Assembly (NCBI GenBank): GCA_002403095.1 | Contig: DHHC01000051.1 | Location: 1-60,628, forward strand | Source: Leptolinea sp. UBA4782 | GTDB lineage: Bacteria > Chloroflexota > Anaerolineae > Anaerolineales > Anaerolineaceae | Length of the DNA stretch: 60,628 bases | Direction of reading: 5' to 3' | In this document: positions 40,258-49,005 of the stretch, piece after piece | Numbering within the stretch: position 1 is the stretch's first letter | Layout of the letters: every line of letters begins with the position of its first letter | Notes under the pieces: generated by a model | Told to the model about the DNA's origin: nothing | Seen by the model: only the letters and a program-made list of their open reading frames with translations | Databases searched by the model: none | Position numbers and translations under genes: made by a program

Positions 40258-42336
40258 TTACTGATCAGCACACTGGTAAGTTGAAAGCAGGTATTCCACG
40301 CCTGCCAGGTTGTTTTCGGAGGCAGCCAGGGTCTTTCCCAACCTGGCAGCCAGGTTGCATAATTGTGGGTTGACATTGCGGTTTAGTTTCATTGCCTGCT
40401 CTGCCAGCTTGTTTACCCTTTCCCAGTTTCCTGCATTGGCATACCCCTCAATTAAGACCAGGTATTCGGTCGGATCGGCTGGTTCAAGATTTGCAGCCCT
40501 GGCCTGGTCGCCCATTAATACAATTGTATCCCAATCACCAGACTGGCGGGCAAGGTCTGCCTTTTGGAAATAGTAACACCATCCAGGAGCAGGCGGCTTG
40601 CCGAAAATGTGTTCTGGTGGCACAGCAGGGCTGGCATCAAGGATAATCCGGGAAATGTCTGATAGGGATAGCGCTTTAGAAAGCTCATTGGGCAGGTAGG
40701 GGCTGGTCTTTTTCTGGGTTGGGTCGAGAATTCGCAAGCACGAAGGCGGCGAATAATAGACCACGACCATATCAGATGTGTTGCCTTCAAAGTAAGCATT
40801 GCGGTATTTCTGGTAAATGGGAAGGTCTTTCTTCAACTCTGGTATGCTGGCGCCAACACGCACGTCTGTAAAGGCCAGGAAGTAAGGCATACGGGTAGTG
40901 TTATTGTCGGGCTGGTAAATCCAGTTGAGCGGAGCTGTCAACGAATTATCACTGTAGTAATTCATCGGCAGCCCATAGGTGAGGATGGTCGTTCCATCCT
41001 GCAGCTGAGGCGCCCGCCATGTCAATTGCCAGAAGAAATCTTTTTGGGTTTGCCATTCACGCCGGTAGGTATTTGCATTTTCAACGTGGCTGGCTATGGC
41101 AAAAGCCAGGAATAAAGCCAGGATAACCTGCTTTTGGGCAGGCTTTTTGATAACCCAATCTACCAACCAAACAATGAGAATGGCACTGCCAAACATAAAT
41201 GCCAGGGTGAACCGGTCCCAAGGGAATTGCAGTTCAATCGGCAGGTTGGTGATCCAGTAGGGGATACCAGGCAGAACCAGGGCTGCGATTGCGATGCAGG
41301 GCGCCTGTTTTTGGAAATTCATTTCGCCTGCCAGGCTGGCTTCGCTGGAAATACTTCCATTTTCGTTGGAAATACCTCCACTAATCCGCCTGAAAAACAG
41401 CAGGGTGATCAAAGAGAAAATAATAGCAGCAAGAAAAATGATCCAGAAAAGTGCTTGAGAGAGGACTTGAAAATCTTCAAGCGCAGGGAATTGGAAGGTT
41501 TTGAACCAGGAGATCAGCCCGGCACTGAATGGATCAGAGAATACCCTGAAAAGCAAGCTGCCAATAGCGGTTGTGTTGTTTGCTGTGAGGTTTGTGAGTG
41601 TTTCCGGTCCATAGGTCGGGAAACCGAAAACAAGCACCCGCCAAATGAGAAAGGCAGACAAACTGGCAATATATGGCAGCCAGTTGATGACTGTTCTCTT
41701 AATCCTGTTCCAGAATGAATTGCTGTGTGGTTTAACCAGGTAGTAAATAATCAAAAGCCTCACCAGGTTCAACCCGAAATAATATTCGGTTGAGAGGCTG
41801 CAGACCAGGTCAGATATTACTGCCAGGGAAGTATACAGCCAGAAGCGATGTTTGTCCTGCAAAGCACGCACGGTAAAGCCGAATGACAGGAAAAAAGCAA
41901 TCAACAGCAGGTAACCATTGCTGTAAATCACCGAGATCGGCTGCTGTTTGAAGCCGGGGTAGACAGCAAATAAAGCTGCAATCCAAAATACCTGGGTCGG
42001 AAAACCCTTCCATAGTTTGCTAAGTGCCCACCAGCATGCCAGTGAAACTCCCCAGCGGGTGACGATGCCGAATATCTGCCATTGGAGGGGCGATTCGCCC
42101 AGGATACTGGTGCTGAGCAGATACACCCCAGCCAGGAAAGGCCGGTCGCCAGCCAGAACTTCCAGGTAACCATGGGTGCCGAGCAGGTGCCCGAACCAGA
42201 TCAATGGCCAATCATCCCAGTAGAATCCAAGCGAGGAAATGAGGGGAGCATATGCCAGGATAGTGAATCCCAGCAATGTGATGGGAACATATAATCTTGC
42301 AGCCAGGTTGGAAAGGCGTATTTTGTTCAGGCTCAT
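40258..42336 (-). CDS. Large polytopic membrane protein, possible GT-C-type enzyme with C-terminal helical repeats
   Basis: A 692-residue protein with about ten or eleven membrane segments in the first 430 residues. An early acidic pair, FYWDDWPLIW, about residue 40, sits in the first extracytoplasmic loop, where GT-C glycosyltransferases place their catalytic Asp residues. After the last membrane helix is a soluble region of about 260 residues ending in a helical, TPR-like segment (NAGNWERVNKLAEQAMKLN). I cannot assign a specific reaction. The gene heads the glycan cluster, so a lipid-linked-sugar glycosyltransferase acting outside the membrane is a reasonable guess. A polysaccharide polymerase is an alternative. 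Confidence 0.72.
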   Translation of the reverse strand: MSLNKIRLSNLAARLYVPITLLGFTILAYAPLISSLGFYWDDWPLIWFGHLLGTHGYLEVLAGDRPFLAGVYLLSTSILGESPLQWQIFGIVTRWGVSLACWWALSKLWKGFPTQVFWIAALFAVYPGFKQQPISVIYSNGYLLLIAFFLSFGFTVRALQDKHRFWLYTSLAVISDLVCSLSTEYYFGLNLVRLLIIYYLVKPHSNSFWNRIKRTVINWLPYIASLSAFLIWRVLVFGFPTYGPETLTNLTANNTTAIGSLLFRVFSDPFSAGLISWFKTFQFPALEDFQVLSQALFWIIFLAAIIFSLITLLFFRRISGGISNENGSISSEASLAGEMNFQKQAPCIAIAALVLPGIPYWITNLPIELQFPWDRFTLAFMFGSAILIVWLVDWVIKKPAQKQVILALFLAFAIASHVENANTYRREWQTQKDFFWQLTWRAPQLQDGTTILTYGLPMNYYSDNSLTAPLNWIYQPDNNTTRMPYFLAFTDVRVGASIPELKKDLPIYQKYRNAYFEGNTSDMVVVYYSPPSCLRILDPTQKKTSPYLPNELSKALSLSDISRIILDASPAVPPEHIFGKPPAPGWCYYFQKADLARQSGDWDTIVLMGDQARAANLEPADPTEYLVLIEGYANAGNWERVNKLAEQAMKLNRNVNPQLCNLAARLGKTLAASENNLAGVEYLLSTYQCADQ

Positions 42337-42532
42337 AAAGCATCATTTACGCCGGGAGGGCTGACCCTGATGGCAGCTTGACTCTGTATGGGGTCCTTGT
42401 TTTCACAAATGCTACACCCGATGCACAGGTCCCGGTCTACAAATGGTAATTTTACCCGAATATTCTCATCTTCGCGGGATTGGAAGGTTTCTTACTTGAG
42501 ATATTCTGCTGGGTCAGACGGGAGTGAAGAAA

Positions 42533-42556
42533 GGGGGCTGCTGGATAGCAGCCCCC
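42533..42556 (-). terminator. Terminator of the ADP-forming acyl-CoA synthetase gene
   Basis: A perfect 10-bp GC-rich stem (42533-42542 with 42547-42556) with a 4-base loop. Read on the minus strand it is followed by TTTCTTC, 15 bases beyond the stop. The rest of the 235-base gap (42337-42571) shows no gene. Confidence 0.85.
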
Positions 42557-42571
42557 TTTGTACAGCAAGGT

Positions 42572-44683
42572 TTACTTCTTCTTCAGTATGATGCGGGCGT
42601 CAACGACTTTCACTCCCTGGCCTTCTTCGTAAACCAGGATAGGATTTGCATCGGACTCTTTGATTTCATCGCCGAGGTCGAGGATCATGTTTGAGTACTG
42701 GCAAATTGTTTCTGCTAGCTTTTCACGGTCGCGGGGAGCTTCTCCGCGAACACCTGCGAGGATGGGCGCTCCGCGGATTTCCGAGATCATCTGTTTTGAT
42801 TGAGAACAAGAAACAGGCGCAACCCGGAAGGTGACATCTTTGAGGACTTCCACAAAAATCCCGCCCAATCCGAACATAACAGTGGGACCGAAGGTTGGGT
42901 CATTGATGGATCCCATGATTACTTCTGTTCCCCAAGGAGCCATTTCCTGGATAGCGATACCGTGGATATCTGCATCCGCTTTATATTCCCTGGCGTTTTT
43001 CATGATGGTTTGGAATGCTTCACGGACAGATTTGTCATCTTTTACGTTGACCTTAACGCCGCCCGCGTCTGATTTGTGTAGGATATCCGGAGAGACAATC
43101 TTCATAACGATGGGATAACCGACTTTATTGGCAAAAGCGACAGCTTCATCCTCACTGGTAGATAGGACAGTCTTGGTTACCGGCAAGCCGTAAGCACTGA
43201 AGACCTCTTTGGCTTCGATTTCAGTCAGCGAATCACGACCGGCAGCACGCGCTTTGGCGATAACCTTAAGGGCAGTTCCTTTATCTCCCACCAGTTTCAT
43301 TTCAGAATTTTTTGAAATGGATTCGCGGATTTGCGCATATTCACGTAATGCCGCCATCGCATTTACAGCCACATCCGGGGCTCCATAAGCAGGAATACCC
43401 TTATCAACAAGCCATTTCATTGCTGCTTCGCAGCGTTCGCCGCCGACAAATGACGTGGTGACCGGTTTGTTTTTCACGCCGGATTCCTGAAATGCATCAT
43501 AGACTGCCTGGGCAATATCGGTGGGGTTGGTTATTGCGGTTTCACAGTAAAGGACGACCACGCCATCCACCCAGTCATGGGTCAGGGAATAGCGCACGGT
43601 TTCTTTATACCATTCATTACCAGCCATACCGGTCATGTCGACTGGATTTTTTGCTGAACCAAATTCCGGCATGTGCTCTTTTAGGGCTTCCTGGACGTCT
43701 TTGGGGGCGAACTTGAGCGGAAGGCCATACTTCTCGGCCGCATCAGTTGCCAGTACGCCAACTCCGCCGCCATTGGTAATGATGAGCAGATTATCACCTT
43801 TCAACTCGGGCTGCAGGGAAAGGGATAATGTCCGGTCAAACAGGTTATCCAGGTCGGTGGCCTGAACTGCACCAGCCTGCTGGAATGCCGCACCGTACAC
43901 TTTTGTTGCACCGGCAAGTGAACCAGTATGGGAGGCTGCAGCAGCGGCACCGTGGGAGGAAACGCCGGCTTTCAAGGCGATGATTGGTTTACTTGTTTTC
44001 CGGCACTGTTCGATAAATTTTCGCCCGTCTTTGAAACCTTCGATGTGCAGGGTAATGCAGGTGGTGTTTGGGTCATCATTCAGCCAGGCAATCAGGTCTG
44101 CAAAGTCGAGATCGCTCATGTTGCCGATGGAAACGAGTTTATCAAAACCGACACCACGGCTATAAGAAGCTGCATCAATAGCGATCAGTAATGCGCCACT
44201 TTGGGTAATAAGGGATGCTTTCCCTTTCAAGGGAAGGAAGGGTGCAAAGGAGGCATTGAGTTTGTCTGTATTGGAGAGGTATCCCACAATGTTAGGACCC
44301 AGGACGCGCATACCGTATGACCTGGAAATGGTTACCAATTTCTCCTCGAGCGCGGTATCGCCTACTTCGCTAAAGCCTGAAGTGATGACAATTAATGCTT
44401 TCACACCTTTCTTACCGCAGTCTTCTGCAACCGGTAATACGTACTGGGCGGGGATGGTCACCACTGCGGAATCCACAGGACCGGGGACATCCAGGATGGA
44501 TGCATAACATTTCAACCCCTGGATTTCAGTTAGCTTATTGTTGATCGGGTAAATTTGCCCTTCATACTTGCCATCAAGCAGGTTTTTAATCACTGAATGG
44601 CCGATCTTACCAGGGGTGGCTGATGCACCTATCACAGCCACAGATTTTGGTCGGAACAGACTGTCGAGTTCTTTATTATCCAC
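42572..44683 (-). CDS. acd: ADP-forming acetyl/acyl-CoA synthetase, fused alpha-beta
   Basis: A 703-residue NDP-forming acyl-CoA synthetase. The family converts acyl-CoA + ADP + Pi to acid + ATP, a substrate-level phosphorylation step in fermenting anaerobes and archaea. It has an N-terminal CoA-binding domain (RPKSVAVIGASATPGKIGH), a ligase domain with the phosphohistidine motif AAASHTGSLAG at about residue 245-255, and a C-terminal ATP-grasp domain (GYPIVMKIVSPDILHKSDAGG, then EMAPWGTEVIMG and ARVRGEAP-like ILAGVRGEAPRD). The start codon is GTG with GGAGG eight bases upstream. It diverges from glycerate 2-kinase across 168 AT-rich bases. Acetyl-CoA is the likely substrate, but related acids are possible. 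Confidence 0.93.
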   Translation of the reverse strand: MDNKELDSLFRPKSVAVIGASATPGKIGHSVIKNLLDGKYEGQIYPINNKLTEIQGLKCYASILDVPGPVDSAVVTIPAQYVLPVAEDCGKKGVKALIVITSGFSEVGDTALEEKLVTISRSYGMRVLGPNIVGYLSNTDKLNASFAPFLPLKGKASLITQSGALLIAIDAASYSRGVGFDKLVSIGNMSDLDFADLIAWLNDDPNTTCITLHIEGFKDGRKFIEQCRKTSKPIIALKAGVSSHGAAAAASHTGSLAGATKVYGAAFQQAGAVQATDLDNLFDRTLSLSLQPELKGDNLLIITNGGGVGVLATDAAEKYGLPLKFAPKDVQEALKEHMPEFGSAKNPVDMTGMAGNEWYKETVRYSLTHDWVDGVVVLYCETAITNPTDIAQAVYDAFQESGVKNKPVTTSFVGGERCEAAMKWLVDKGIPAYGAPDVAVNAMAALREYAQIRESISKNSEMKLVGDKGTALKVIAKARAAGRDSLTEIEAKEVFSAYGLPVTKTVLSTSEDEAVAFANKVGYPIVMKIVSPDILHKSDAGGVKVNVKDDKSVREAFQTIMKNAREYKADADIHGIAIQEMAPWGTEVIMGSINDPTFGPTVMFGLGGIFVEVLKDVTFRVAPVSCSQSKQMISEIRGAPILAGVRGEAPRDREKLAETICQYSNMILDLGDEIKESDANPILVYEEGQGVKVVDARIILKKK

Positions 44684-44851
44684 GATTTAACCTCCACGTT
44701 TGGATGTAAAATAATTGCGGCACTAATTTTATATTTTACCGTAATTCTACATTACGAAATTATTCCGGCTTTATACCGGAGTAAATTTATCGTAAGCAGC
44801 CAAAATTGATGAGTAATAAAAATACTCAAAAGGTCAGTATTTTATCTTGAC

Positions 44852-46222
44852 ATGAATCTTAATTCCTGGAATTTCCCAAATAACATTCCTAAACCTTTTT
44901 CAAAAGATTTGAAACAAATTATTGGCGCTGCAATACAAGCGGTAGATCCTGCCAGCGCCGTGATACGACATGTCGGGTTTCAGGATGGAAAGTTGCAAAT
45001 AAACGGTAAACCAGTACTGGACTGCAAGCCTGATGCAAGGTTCAGGGTTGCAGCTTTTGGAAAAGCTGCGTTGGAAATGGTGTATGGGCTGGACCAGGTT
45101 TTTGGGGAACAAATAACCGGAGGAATTGTTGTTACCAAGCATGCGGCAGTTTCGTGTGATTTACCAGGCGACAGGTTTTCTATTTATTATGGAAACCATC
45201 CTGTCCCGGGTGAGAAAAGTGTGGAAGCTGCCAGGGCTGTGGTAGCTTTTCTCAATGCATGCAACAAGGATGATGTATTCATATTTCTCATTTCAGGCGG
45301 TGGTTCATCTTTGCTCTGCCTGCCGGAAGAACCGTTAACGCTTAAGGACTTGCAGGCAGTTACCAGCGCATTGCTTGCATCCGGTGCAACTATCCAGGAA
45401 ATGAATATTATCCGTAAACACCTGGATAAGGTAAAGGGAGGAAAACTGGCTGTTGTGACTGGTATGCCCCTGGTATCACTGGTCATCTCTGATGTGGTGG
45501 ATAATTCCCTCTCATCCATTGCCTCAGGCCCGACCGTACCGGACGCATCAACTTTTCTGGATGTTGAAGCAATAGTTTCCCGGTATGCCCTGTGGGAAAA
45601 GATTCCTGTGGCGGTTAGAAGATTTATCCTGGATGGTATGTCCGGCAAGAGCCCCGAGACAATTCAAGATGGGCATCCAACTTTTGCGAAGGCAGCCGCT
45701 GCCATCATCGCGAGCAACCATGATGCCATGTCTGCAGCAAAAGCCAAAGCTGAAAGTTTCGGCTTTAAAGTAATGATGGATGATAAACCGTTTACCGGCG
45801 AAGCAAGCAGCTTGGGAGAAAAACTGGTAAGAAAAGCCAGGAAAATGCAGCAAGCTGCGCTTGATTCAGGAATACCAGCCTGTGTTATCTTCGGTGGGGA
45901 ATCAACAGTTACCATCCATGGGACCGGTAAGGGCGGCAGGAACCTGGAAGTAGCTCTGGGGGCGATATCTGCACTTGCAGAAACTACGGATGAAACCCTG
46001 GTCACCCTGGCTACAGATGGTGAAGATGGACCAACTGATGCAGCAGGTGCGTGTGTAACCTCATCTACTTTACGAGATTCTGAAGCCAGGAACTTGGATG
46101 TGCTTCGAGCCTTGCGAAATAATAATTCCTACGAGTTTGCGCAGAACGCTGGCTTGCTGATAAAGACGGGGCCAACCGGAACGAATGTGAATGACCTGGT
46201 ATTCTGGTTCTATACACCCTGA
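44852..46222 (+). CDS. Glycerate 2-kinase (MOFRL/GckA family)
   Basis: A 456-residue GckA-type kinase that phosphorylates glycerate to 2-phosphoglycerate. Family features are the N-terminal AFGKAALEM and VVTKHAAVS, FLISGGGSSLLCLP, IQEMNIIRKHLDKVKGG, ISDVVDNSLSSIASGPTVPD, and the C-terminal MOFRL domain with VIFGGESTVTIHGTGKGGRNLEVAL and TDGEDGPTDAAGA. Start ATG 44852 is used; the ribosome-binding site is weak and an AAAGG lies 15-20 bases upstream. It ends one base before the convergent zinc-ribbon gene. Confidence 0.92.
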   Translation: MNLNSWNFPNNIPKPFSKDLKQIIGAAIQAVDPASAVIRHVGFQDGKLQINGKPVLDCKPDARFRVAAFGKAALEMVYGLDQVFGEQITGGIVVTKHAAVSCDLPGDRFSIYYGNHPVPGEKSVEAARAVVAFLNACNKDDVFIFLISGGGSSLLCLPEEPLTLKDLQAVTSALLASGATIQEMNIIRKHLDKVKGGKLAVVTGMPLVSLVISDVVDNSLSSIASGPTVPDASTFLDVEAIVSRYALWEKIPVAVRRFILDGMSGKSPETIQDGHPTFAKAAAAIIASNHDAMSAAKAKAESFGFKVMMDDKPFTGEASSLGEKLVRKARKMQQAALDSGIPACVIFGGESTVTIHGTGKGGRNLEVALGAISALAETTDETLVTLATDGEDGPTDAAGACVTSSTLRDSEARNLDVLRALRNNNSYEFAQNAGLLIKTGPTGTNVNDLVFWFYTP

Positions 46223-46223
46223 C

Positions 46224-47294
46224 CTAGTTTGAAAAATCCAGAACCCTTCCGCCCGCACTGATTTCAAGATCAACTGACTTGCCGACCTGGCAACGGCTGA
46301 ACTCTTCGTAAGACCTGGTTTGGTATTCAACCAGCCCGCTGCCTGTATCGAACCGGCAGATATAAACCTCTGTCCTGTCTCCCAGCTGCTGCTGGCTGGA
46401 GAGTGAGGGCTGCGGCCAGGTAGCGTTTAAGTCGTATCCTGATTGGGTGACACTATCTACTGTCGCCCAGCCGATATCTGTATAAGAACAGTAATCCATG
46501 TAGACTTCGTAGACACAATCTTGCACCAGTTCACCAACACCGCTTCCGGTATCGACAACATAGGGAGTGCCGCAAACCTCTTGAGAATTATCTGCCGGCT
46601 GATCCTGGGTATGGTGGTACCTCAAGGTGCAATTACCGAGGACAGCATCTGAGGGGATGCTGGAGTACCAGTCCTCTTTCTCTACCTCCACCAATCCCAG
46701 AATGGCTACTGACCGCTCCCAATATACTGAATCAACTACTCCGGATACTGTCTCACTCTTGTTGCCGGAAAATAACGCCGAAGAAAGAATAATGCACAGC
46801 ACTACTGCGATGATTATGCCAATAATGATAAAGATTGGATTGAGCTTCTTTGCAGCGGCAGGCGGCTGAGTGACTGCTTGCGGTTGTGATAATGGAGCCC
46901 CGCACTTGATACAGGTCTGGCTGTTGATTGGATTAGGCGTTTTGCAGTTAGGGCAGGGTTTTTCCGGAACTGCCTGGGTTTGGTGCGCTCCAAGCACCTC
47001 ACCAGATTCCCGTTTTGTTCCGGTTGTCAGGTCTGCTCCGCACTGGATGCAGACAGTTGTGCCTGCAGGATTCCTTGCACCGCAATAAGCGCAGTGAATA
47101 TCGGCTCCCTTTTTTGCCTGAGCGATCACCGCTTCATCAGTGACAGCCTGATCCTGCTCAGGTTTTTGGAACTTAACATCGCCTGGCTGCGGTAATCCAC
47201 ATCCCTGGCAAGTCCGTTGAGTACCGGGATTTCTCGTACCACACGATGGGCAAAACCAGACGAGCTGGACGTATCCTATAGATTTTCTAGCCAT
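46224..47294 (-). CDS. Membrane protein with three zinc ribbons
   Basis: A 356-residue protein with three N-terminal zinc ribbons, each of the form CxxC-N10-CxxC: Cys15/18/29/32, Cys68/71/82/85 and Cys114/117/128/131. Proline-rich linkers separate them. One transmembrane helix follows (about residues 152-175), then a beta-rich domain of about 175 residues with conserved-looking cysteines and a repeated YxxCxY/F style. The ribbons would face the cytoplasm and the C-terminal domain the outside. No enzymatic motif is seen. It lies 12 bases after the unknown 183-residue gene, so the two are probably co-transcribed. Confidence 0.78.
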   Translation of the reverse strand: MARKSIGYVQLVWFCPSCGTRNPGTQRTCQGCGLPQPGDVKFQKPEQDQAVTDEAVIAQAKKGADIHCAYCGARNPAGTTVCIQCGADLTTGTKRESGEVLGAHQTQAVPEKPCPNCKTPNPINSQTCIKCGAPLSQPQAVTQPPAAAKKLNPIFIIIGIIIAVVLCIILSSALFSGNKSETVSGVVDSVYWERSVAILGLVEVEKEDWYSSIPSDAVLGNCTLRYHHTQDQPADNSQEVCGTPYVVDTGSGVGELVQDCVYEVYMDYCSYTDIGWATVDSVTQSGYDLNATWPQPSLSSQQQLGDRTEVYICRFDTGSGLVEYQTRSYEEFSRCQVGKSVDLEISAGGRVLDFSN

Positions 47295-47306
47295 TATTAC
47301 TCCATA

Positions 47307-47858
47307 TCAATCCAGGCTGATCGAAGAGATTGTCGTGCTTCTCCTTACCTGCAGCATCGGCACTTTTAATGTCCCCAGTGAAGGCATAACCGGGCAAAAT
47401 ATCTCTGCATCATAAGCCGATAGGAACTCTTCGTGGGTGACTTCCAGGAACTTATCCATAGTCTGGATGCTGGCGATCCGAAGCTGGCACCTGCACAAAA
47501 AAGTCCCGATTGCCAGGATGGCCGGAATCATCTTCCGGTTGGGCTCACTTTCGTCATAATCGATGTCTTCATGGGCAGGGGGGAGAATGTGATACGCATT
47601 GATATATTCGGTTGGGATGTTGGTCTCCAAAAATGCAGCTGGTTTTGGCTGCCCGCCTGCAGTTGTTATCAAGCCTTTTGCATCGAGAATGTGCACATTG
47701 TCAGGAGCCGACACTCCCCTCAGCCAGGTACTTAACCTGATGAGCTTCTTTGTTATCACCGTGCCCCAATAGATCCCATACTGGACATATACCATCATCT
47801 GTACAGCTTTTTCATCTTCAGCCAAATTGAATTTGGCGGCAAGATTCTCTTCTGGCAT
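47307..47858 (-). CDS. Hypothetical protein in a unit with the zinc-ribbon gene
   Basis: A 183-residue soluble protein that I do not recognise. It has an N-terminal amphipathic stretch, then alternating strands (KAVQMMVYVQYGIYWGTV, LIRLSTWLRG, NVHILDAKGLI), an acidic segment HEDIDYDESEPNR, and a strand pattern ending in RRSTTISSIS. There is no signal peptide or membrane segment. AGGATAAAG precedes the ATG. It lies between an epimerase gene and the zinc-ribbon membrane protein gene on the same strand with 12-base gaps, so they may form one operon. Confidence 0.7.
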   Translation of the reverse strand: MPEENLAAKFNLAEDEKAVQMMVYVQYGIYWGTVITKKLIRLSTWLRGVSAPDNVHILDAKGLITTAGGQPKPAAFLETNIPTEYINAYHILPPAHEDIDYDESEPNRKMIPAILAIGTFLCRCQLRIASIQTMDKFLEVTHEEFLSAYDAEIFCPVMPSLGTLKVPMLQVRRSTTISSISLD

Positions 47859-47870
47859 TGCTTTATCCTA

Positions 47871-48896
47871 TCAGGAATGTTGAATATACCGTTGCCGGAT
47901 AGTTGGAATCAAGTAATCATTGAAAGCTTGATCCTGGTTATAGTCCGGCATCCATCCCCAATCCCGGCATGCTGCTGTATCATCTACCTGGGCAGGCCAT
48001 GAATCCACGATCGCTTGCCTGTTTGAATGTGAGCAGCATTCAATCTGCGCTTCCGGAAATGCTGATTTCACTATTTTGTAAATTTCGTCAGCAGTGGGGC
48101 TGAAGCTTGTTACGTTGTATACCTGCCTCGAAAGGTTATTCTTTGGTGCGGATTCAAGCATCAATAAGGCTTTTATTGCATCAGGCATTACCATAAATGG
48201 CAGGCGGGTGTCCGGCCTGACAAAACAAGTGTATGGTAAATTTTGTGCAGCAGAATGGATCATCTCCGGTGCATAATCACTCGTACCGCCGGTTGGGACA
48301 GTAACCGCGCTGATTAACCCGGGGAACCGGATTGAGCGGAAGTCGATGGTATGGCTGGCTTTATCTACCGCCAGCTGGCGGTAATGTTTCTGGTAGTAGC
48401 GGCCAAGATGTTCACAATATAGTTTATTAATCCCATACATAGTAATCGGCTGAAGCCACTCGTCTTCCCTGACCTTACCTGCCTGCTCTTTTGTAACAAG
48501 GTCGGGCAAACCGTAAGCAGCGATGGAACTGGGGTAGATAAATTTAACCGATTTTCCCTGCCACTGGGATTGCTCAACAGCCAGCCGGAGCAGATTAAGG
48601 GTGCCTTCAACATTCACTTTATGAGCAGTTTCAGGGTTGTACTCGGCTTTGGTTGATAGGATTGACGCAAGATGGAAAATTGTACGGATCTCAAACTCTG
48701 CAATCAGGCGTCCGAGCAGCAGACTGTCTAAAATATCTCCCTGGATAGAGCGTGTGCAGTATTTTGCAATATCGTTATCCAGCGGCTGGACATCTATTGC
48801 AATGATCTGTGCATCTGCGTTCTGGCCAAGCTGGGAAATCAGCCCATGCCCCATTTCGCCGTTCGCACCCGTGATTAGAATTACCTCTTTCCGCAT
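47871..48896 (-). CDS. NAD-dependent epimerase/dehydratase (L-threonine-dehydrogenase-like SDR)
   Basis: A 341-residue extended short-chain dehydrogenase. It has the NAD motif TGANGEMG, the acidic residue IAIDVQ, FHLASILSTKAEYNPE, the serine motif IYPSSIAAYG and the catalytic YGINKLYCE. The family includes UDP-sugar epimerases and short-chain L-threonine 3-dehydrogenases; the ILSTKAE and FRSIRFPGLIS segments favour the threonine dehydrogenase group, but this is not decisive. AAGGAG precedes the ATG. A terminator-like hairpin belongs to the gene on its upstream side. Confidence 0.88.
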   Translation of the reverse strand: MRKEVILITGANGEMGHGLISQLGQNADAQIIAIDVQPLDNDIAKYCTRSIQGDILDSLLLGRLIAEFEIRTIFHLASILSTKAEYNPETAHKVNVEGTLNLLRLAVEQSQWQGKSVKFIYPSSIAAYGLPDLVTKEQAGKVREDEWLQPITMYGINKLYCEHLGRYYQKHYRQLAVDKASHTIDFRSIRFPGLISAVTVPTGGTSDYAPEMIHSAAQNLPYTCFVRPDTRLPFMVMPDAIKALLMLESAPKNNLSRQVYNVTSFSPTADEIYKIVKSAFPEAQIECCSHSNRQAIVDSWPAQVDDTAACRDWGWMPDYNQDQAFNDYLIPTIRQRYIQHS

Positions 48897-48967
48897 AGGT
48901 TCTCCTTAGCGTTGATAAAGGGATTATTTTCCATGAATAATTATATAGGAAATCCTAACCAGAACAA

Positions 48968-48991
48968 AACACCTCCCATAAGGAAGGTGTT
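48968..48991 (-). terminator. Terminator after the 400-residue TPR membrane protein gene
   Basis: A 7-bp stem (48968-48974 with 48985-48991) that can be extended with mismatches, followed on the minus strand by TTGTTCT. It lies 15 bases after the stop. Confidence 0.65.
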
Positions 48992-49005
48992 GAGTGGTAG
49001 TAATT

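Noticed and set aside
44684..44851. Short inverted repeat TCCGG-N7-CCGGA near 44763-44779 as an operator
   Set aside because: Only five bases per arm in an AT-rich divergent region, with no clear promoter boxes beside it. It may be chance.
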